Part shown: one piece after another, positions 59,836-64,000 of the stretch
Position numbering within the stretch: the first letter of the stretch is position 1
How the letters are laid out: every line of letters starts with the position of its first letter
Assembly (NCBI RefSeq): GCF_003001675.1
Contig: NZ_PVYW01000018.1
Span: 1-64,000, forward strand
Length of the DNA: 64,000 nt
Direction of reading: 5' to 3'
DNA from: Cohnella sp. SGD-V74
GTDB taxonomy: Bacteria; Bacillota; Bacilli; Paenibacillales; Paenibacillaceae
Translations under genes and position numbers: made by a program
Notes under the pieces: generated by a model
Seen by the model: only the letters and a program-made list of their open reading frames with translations
What the model was told of the DNA's origin: nothing
The model's database searches: none

Positions 59836-61038
59836 CTAACTCGTTTTTCGCTTTTCTTTTATGGTCCATGCAATCATGCCTAAAAACAAATTCATCAAAA
59901 ACCAGAGAACTGTAATGAAAATGCGCCAAATGTTGGTTTCATTCTTGATTTCCAATTCAGGAGTTGGAGTTGGTTTCGGATCTGCAACTTCTATCGGAGA
60001 TAATCGGGTGATGATCCGCGAAGGGTTTATCCCCTCCTTGACGCTTAAATTGCCAACTTCGTCTAGGGTGACTTGCAGTTCCTCATCTTTACGAACTGTG
60101 ACAACAATTGGATAGTTCGTTACAAATGCGTTAGTTGTTCCGCCTGCAGAATAAGCTTTAGTTTCATTAGCCGCCATAATCTGCTTGCGTTCATAATTTC
60201 CAAATCCATAATCCAACAATTGGGTCATATCCGAATAAGATTCGTTACTCGTTGCCGATTTCATGACGACGCCGATCAACTCCATTCCATTTCGCATCGC
60301 CGAGCCGACTAAGGTAAATCTGGACTCGTCGGTAAAACCGTTCTTAATCCCCGTGGCTCCGTCGTAAGTCCTTAATAATTTGTTATGATTCACGAGATTC
60401 GACTTCCACTCTTCCCCATTCCAGGGCTTCGTTTTGGTTGAGACGATGCGGCGAAAAGTGGAATTTTTCATGGCATATTGAGCGATTAAGGCCATATCCT
60501 TCGCGGTCGTATAATGCTCGGAATCAAATAGTCCATGAGGATTCCGGAATTGCGTGTTTTTAATGCCGATCTTTTCGGTAACAAATTGATTCATTCGCTG
60601 GGCAAAAACTTCTTTCGACCCATCAATGTGTTCTGCGATCGCCGTAGCGGCATCATTCCCAGAGTTCATCAAAAGTCCTTCGATCAGTTTCATCATGGGG
60701 ACTTGCTCCCCTTCGGCAAGAAACACTCTCGTCCCGTCCTCGTAGCGAGCTTCTTTGGACACGGTCACGATTTCATCGGGACTAGACGCTTCCAATGCCA
60801 CGATACCGGTTACGATCTTCGTGATGCTTGCTGGATAATAAGTTTTATTTTCATTTTTGGCGTATAAGATGGTTCCCGTTAACCCATCGATCAAGATCGC
60901 GGATTCGGAGTGAATATCGAGCTCTTGGGGATCCTGCCGATTTTGCGCAGCCTGCATATTAGTGGGGTATCCAACCAATCCGGAAACGAACCCGATGACA
61001 AGCAGGATACGAAATACATGCTGAAAGATAAAAATCAT
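59836..61038 (-). CDS. D-alanyl-D-alanine carboxypeptidase (PBP5 family), C-terminal membrane anchor
   Basis: S11 peptidase of about 400 aa: signal peptide, catalytic YYPASITKIVTG (SxxK), LLMNSGNDAATA (SxN) and GIKNGFTDES, where the usual KTG appears as K-N-G. That substitution may affect activity or specificity. The protein ends with a membrane helix (ITVLWFLMNLFLGMIAW) rather than an amphipathic anchor. ATG 61038 has GGAGG 11 nt upstream. It heads the operon with the propeller lipoprotein, PAP2, CcdA-like and CopB genes. The pseudogene at 14.2-15.4 kb is its close relative. Confidence 0.9.
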   Translation of the reverse strand: MIFIFQHVFRILLVIGFVSGLVGYPTNMQAAQNRQDPQELDIHSESAILIDGLTGTILYAKNENKTYYPASITKIVTGIVALEASSPDEIVTVSKEARYEDGTRVFLAEGEQVPMMKLIEGLLMNSGNDAATAIAEHIDGSKEVFAQRMNQFVTEKIGIKNTQFRNPHGLFDSEHYTTAKDMALIAQYAMKNSTFRRIVSTKTKPWNGEEWKSNLVNHNKLLRTYDGATGIKNGFTDESRFTLVGSAMRNGMELIGVVMKSATSNESYSDMTQLLDYGFGNYERKQIMAANETKAYSAGGTTNAFVTNYPIVVTVRKDEELQVTLDEVGNLSVKEGINPSRIITRLSPIEVADPKPTPTPELEIKNETNIWRIFITVLWFLMNLFLGMIAWTIKEKRKTS

Positions 61039-61099
61039 TATGGTTGTATTCCTCCGAAGTAGACGTTGTTTCAAAGTCCATTTCTATAGTATCATAATT

Positions 61100-61114
61100 A
61101 CTACATAACGTAGT
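61100..61114. promoter_or_regulatory. BlaI-type operator, dac-copB operon / C39 gene
   Basis: ATTACTAC-ATAAC-GTAGTA, exact to the pattern, between two divergent genes; 61 bp from the carboxypeptidase and 23 bp from the C39 peptidase. Confidence 0.78.
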
Positions 61115-61137
61115 ACATAAAAGGACTGATCCATCAC

Positions 61138-61962
61138 ATGCTGAGATTTCTCATCCTCTTTAATGCTTTGCTGATTGCTCTAATCGCGGTGTTAGTGTTT
61201 ATTATCTACAATGCTGAAAAGAAAGACCCCATCCAAAAAGTCAACTACCCGATTCAAGTGAATGTGCCCAAGTCCGTACCATTAGCGGAAGTCAAGATGG
61301 AAGTGGCAGAGAATGAGATCAAGACGGATGAGCCTGAGAAGCCCGTCCACCAAGCCAAAGTATTATTAAGCGCCCCTTTAGTCAAACAACTTCCGGAACT
61401 GAGAAACGGCTGTGAGATAACTTCGCTTGCCATGCTACTCAGATTCTACGGAGAAAAGGTTGATAAAATGGATCTGGTACCAGAACTTCCGAGAGACTCT
61501 ACCCCCATTACTTATGGCAAAAACCGAAAAATTCAAAGCTGGGGAGATCCCAATCAAGGTTTTGTAGGCGATATTACCGGAAAAACGATCGGCTACGGCG
61601 TTTATCACGGGCCGTTGTTCGCGCTATTAGAAAAATACATCGATTCCGCAGTCGATTTAACAGGCAGCTCTTTGGAGTCGCTTGAAATCCAATTGTCAAA
61701 AGGCGTCCCGGTCGTCGTATGGACAACCGTGAATTACATTGCGCCTCCCAAGCAGGCGTGGATCACTTGGGATTCGCAGAACGGTTCCATTCAAGCAACG
61801 TTCAAAGAGCATAGCGTGCTTCTAACCGGTTATGACAAAGACCATGTTTACCTGAATGATCCGCTAAGCGGAAAAAAACAAGTGAAAATCGAAAAAAGCA
61901 CGTTTCTCTCCGGTTGGAATGCATTAGGGAATCAAGCCATTTCCTATGACCCCATCCCCTAA
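61138..61962 (+). CDS. Membrane-anchored C39-like cysteine peptidase
   Basis: Protein of 274 aa: one N-terminal anchor (about 3-24), a linker, then a papain-like peptidase_C39_2 domain (about 80-270). The catalytic Cys is in ELRNGCEITSLAMLLRFYG and the His in KEHSVLLTGYDK, with Asp in VYLNDPLSG. Such enzymes cleave unknown exported proteins or peptides; there is no transporter domain. Divergent from the dac operon and sharing its operator. Confidence 0.85.
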   Translation: MLRFLILFNALLIALIAVLVFIIYNAEKKDPIQKVNYPIQVNVPKSVPLAEVKMEVAENEIKTDEPEKPVHQAKVLLSAPLVKQLPELRNGCEITSLAMLLRFYGEKVDKMDLVPELPRDSTPITYGKNRKIQSWGDPNQGFVGDITGKTIGYGVYHGPLFALLEKYIDSAVDLTGSSLESLEIQLSKGVPVVVWTTVNYIAPPKQAWITWDSQNGSIQATFKEHSVLLTGYDKDHVYLNDPLSGKKQVKIEKSTFLSGWNALGNQAISYDPIP

Positions 61963-62762
61963 TGGATCAACCCTTCGGTAACTTCTTTGCTTGTTTGGGC
62001 TTTGTTTTTGCGGTAAGTCATGACGAGCATGATTAGGATACTTGTTACTATGATCACCGCACTGGTCCATTGACCTGCCGTCCATTCGAAAGCATAACGA
62101 GGCGAATCTCCGCGAAGGTATTCAAGGCTGAAACGACCCAAAGCGTATAAAATATGATAAATCAGAAAGAGAAATCCGCGTGGCAGCGTTTTGTTTTTCA
62201 ACCCGATCAAGATCGCGAACACGATAAAATCCCATTGCCCCTCCCATACCTCTGCCGGCCAGAGCGGCTGCGAGCCATATCGATCAAAGGCTTGAGTCCC
62301 TTCCGGATAAACCAGCCCAAACGAAGAGCCAGTAGGCGACCCGTAAGCGTCTCCATTTAAGAAACATGCGATTCTGCCGATTCCTTGTCCAAAAATAATG
62401 GCGGGTGCAAGCGTATCCGCAAATTCCCAAAATGAAAATTTATGAATTTTTGCATAGATAATTCCCACGACAAAACCGCCAACCAATGCGCCTTGTATGG
62501 CAAGTCCCCCTTCCCAGATAGCGAAGATTTGGACAAGATTTTTTGCGTAATAGCCCCACTGAAAAAAGAATACATGCCATATTCGCGCACCGATAATCGC
62601 ACCCAGAACGACAAATACAAGAATATTCGGGATGTGTTTTTGATAAGGCGTATCTCTCGCCAGATAATAAGCCAGAGATGCAGCCATTAGAATGGCTAAC
62701 GCAACTATAACCCCGTATGAACGAATGGCAAAATCTCCAATGCTAAACAGCTCTACTCTCAT
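61959..62762 (-). CDS. lgt: Prolipoprotein diacylglyceryl transferase (Lgt)
   Basis: Membrane enzyme of 267 aa that transfers diacylglycerol to the lipobox Cys of prolipoproteins. The catalytic region shows GARIWHVFFFQWGYY, IWEGGLAIQGALVGG, IGRIACFLNGDAYGSPTG (Lgt signature GRIxxFxNG) and LYHILYALGRFSLEYLRGD. Seven helices. GGAGG ribosome site within the end of the upstream gene, which it overlaps by 20 nt. The C-terminus overlaps the C39 gene by 4 nt. With LspA in the same window, it provides a complete lipoprotein-processing pair. Confidence 0.93.
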   Translation of the reverse strand: MRVELFSIGDFAIRSYGVIVALAILMAASLAYYLARDTPYQKHIPNILVFVVLGAIIGARIWHVFFFQWGYYAKNLVQIFAIWEGGLAIQGALVGGFVVGIIYAKIHKFSFWEFADTLAPAIIFGQGIGRIACFLNGDAYGSPTGSSFGLVYPEGTQAFDRYGSQPLWPAEVWEGQWDFIVFAILIGLKNKTLPRGFLFLIYHILYALGRFSLEYLRGDSPRYAFEWTAGQWTSAVIIVTSILIMLVMTYRKNKAQTSKEVTEGLIH

Positions 62763-63471
62763 GGACTTGCCCTCCTTTAAGGTTTACGATGAAATAGATA
62801 AATAATCCGATGCCTAGGGAAATAATGGCATACCATTGCGGAGCAGTTAGTCCGTACCACGACGCAAGCTTTGGCATATAAAGCGTAATCGCAAGCGTAG
62901 AGATTCCGATTCCCAGAAACCCGGTATACGCGACTTTACCCATCCCATACGGTTTCGAATAGGCTCGTCCGATCACGATCCCCATCAAGAGGGCTTGATA
63001 GACGTTAACAGGGTGATACCGGTATGCGGAATCAGATAACGAAATGCCCCATGGCATCGCTGTCTGCGTACCATACCGCCAGTGCGTGATCGAATAGAGG
63101 AAGATCGCACACACGGATCCAAACAAAAGCGCATCCATCACCCTTCGCCATGGCAACTGCTTCTTCTTGATCGTCCATGCGCCATAAATCACTGCACCGA
63201 GTATTCCGATGCTTAATCCGTTCGGTGTTCCCGGTGTGACAAGGAGAACGAAGGGATTGATCAACAAATCAAGCTGTGTAAAGATCGGACTCAGCTTCCA
63301 TAGGATAAAGGCAAGAAATATTGCGTTTCCAAAGAAATCCAAGTACTGCAAATCACTCGGTGCTTTCTTCTTCAAATATAACTTCGTTGCAGTCATTCCC
63401 AAGGCGATCGTGATAATCAAATACACCCAATCTAAGCGGATCTGAAAGGAACCAAGCTGGAACACTTCCAT
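62743..63471 (-). CDS. Lgt-like membrane protein, probably not a standard Lgt
   Basis: Protein of about 242 aa with about seven helices, starting MEVFQLGSFQIRLDW like Lgt (FSIGDFAIRSY). NGLSIGILGAVIYG parallels the GGLAIQGALVGG helix and YRYHPVNVYQALLMG the HPxxxYE loop, but the GRIxxFxNG motif is missing (GSVCAIFLYSITHWRYGT stands in its place). So it shares the fold but lacks key catalytic residues. GAGGAG start site. Encoded between a TlpA thioredoxin and Lgt; it may be an accessory, or act on another thiol-containing substrate. Confidence 0.72.
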   Translation of the reverse strand: MEVFQLGSFQIRLDWVYLIITIALGMTATKLYLKKKAPSDLQYLDFFGNAIFLAFILWKLSPIFTQLDLLINPFVLLVTPGTPNGLSIGILGAVIYGAWTIKKKQLPWRRVMDALLFGSVCAIFLYSITHWRYGTQTAMPWGISLSDSAYRYHPVNVYQALLMGIVIGRAYSKPYGMGKVAYTGFLGIGISTLAITLYMPKLASWYGLTAPQWYAIISLGIGLFIYFIVNLKGGQVHESRAV

Positions 63472-63472
63472 G

Positions 63473-64000
63473 TCAGGTTGCTCCTCTCGGGGCATTGATG
63501 GCTTGCAGAATCTGCTTTTCTAACGACTCGCTTGTAACTAGGCCTGTTGTAATACTTTGGATCGTTCCTCTGCCGTCGACAAAAAAGGTCGTGGGGATGG
63601 ATTTGACCCGATATTGCTCCGTAACTGCTCCATTTTCGTCCATCAGGATAGGGAAAGGCAGCTTAAATTCTTCGACGAACGCTTTGGCGCCAGCAATAGA
63701 ATCATCTGCGGTCATATTGATCGCATAAAATGCAATCTGTCCTTTATATTGTTCGTAGAGACGGACCAGTTCCGGAGCTTCTTTGCGACAGGGGCCGCAC
63801 CAGGAGGCCCAGAAATTAATCAGTGCTGGTTTTCCTTTAAGATCGGCCAAAGTATAAGATTCTCCGCTCAGTCCCTGTAACTCAAAGCGCGGGGACTGAA
63901 AACCGACTTTGGCGGTTTCCTCCTTATTGAATCCATCCGGTTGCAAGAACGCGAGTACGATCAGAACGCCTACAACGATCATCACAATAATCGAATTTCG
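63473..64000 (-). CDS. TlpA/ResA-type thioredoxin (5' end outside window)
   Basis: Membrane-anchored thioredoxin of at least 170 residues; the frame stays open to the window edge, so the start is likely outside. Anchor helix, then a TlpA domain with CGPC in LINFWASWCGPCRKEAPELV and cis-Pro in VKSIPTTFFV. It differs from the two CPPC copies: CGPC is the thioredoxin-type site and more reducing. It precedes the Lgt-like gene by 1 nt, so TlpA, Lgt-like and Lgt form one operon whose promoter is not visible. Confidence 0.9.
   Translation of the reverse strand, partial: RNSIIVMIVVGVLIVLAFLQPDGFNKEETAKVGFQSPRFELQGLSGESYTLADLKGKPALINFWASWCGPCRKEAPELVRLYEQYKGQIAFYAINMTADDSIAGAKAFVEEFKLPFPILMDENGAVTEQYRVKSIPTTFFVDGRGTIQSITTGLVTSESLEKQILQAINAPRGAT

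Noticed and set aside
1..64000. CRISPR array, rRNA or tRNA genes, prophage, replication origin, riboswitch
   Set aside because: No regular spaced repeats, rRNA/tRNA signatures, phage structural genes, iteron or parAB-type genes, or recognisable riboswitch cores were seen.

Overview
The window looks like a metal-resistance and cell-envelope island from a spore-forming Bacillota, most likely a Bacillales of the Paenibacillaceae or Alicyclobacillaceae type. The support is Gram-positive AGGAGG ribosome sites with many GTG/TTG starts, a QoxABCD menaquinol oxidase, BdbC/BdbD, a ResD-like regulator, a GerPF-type spore protein, CsoR-CopZ-CopA, and two CadC/ArsR-CadA pairs. Insertion-sequence remnants and many broken genes show repeated rearrangement. 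I see no rRNA, tRNA, CRISPR array or replication origin.

Layout. 1-780: IS110 and IS256 remnants. 0.8-4.6 kb: qoxABCD. 4.7-7.0 kb: orphan OmpR/ResD-type regulator and MntH. 7.1-11.6 kb: secreted peptidoglycan hydrolases, a membrane-anchored beta-sandwich protein, and the BlaI repressor with an M56 (BlaR1-like) membrane protease. 12.0-15.5 kb: an operon for envelope thiol chemistry and lipoprotein maturation (small membrane protein, dead carboxypeptidase, LspA, TlpA/ResA, BdbD, BdbC). 15.6-17.0 kb: decayed arsenic/cadmium genes. 17.0-24.8 kb: cadC-cadA, copper-storage protein, CDF exporter, CopC-CopD fusion. 24.9-33.4 kb: dead M23 peptidase, a Tat multicopper oxidase/ZIP/TatA operon, a second ArsR-CadA-monooxygenase operon, a second TlpA. 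33.4-39.8 kb: regulator remnant, broken MBL hydrolase and MarR genes, csoR-copZ-copA plus a nitrite-reductase-like gene, YdhK. 39.8-48.9 kb: GerPF-like and DUF1259 proteins, M23 peptidase, rhodanese, Met-rich lipoprotein, a multicopper oxidase with a membrane spermidine-synthase-like protein, and a carboxypeptidase. 49-55 kb: two-component system, AsnB, NlpC/P60, TraX, SHOCT protein. 55.2-61.1 kb: a five-gene operon (carboxypeptidase, BNR-like lipoprotein, PAP2, CcdA-like, CopB). 61.1-64 kb: C39 peptidase, then a convergent TlpA / Lgt-like / Lgt set.

The unifying signal is a dyad, ACTAY-N5-RTAGT, that recurs across the window. Thirteen exact copies and six degenerate ones lie in intergenic or 5' positions, including one in front of blaI itself. 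The dyad resembles BlaI/MecI/CopY-type operators. I infer one BlaI/M56-controlled regulon joining a copper-containing quinol oxidase, metal export, envelope disulfide chemistry, lipoprotein processing, peptidoglycan trimming and several tiny membrane proteins. There is no beta-lactamase and the M56 protease has no penicillin-sensing domain, so the inducing signal is unknown. CsoR and the two CadC/ArsR repressors probably control the classical metal pumps separately.
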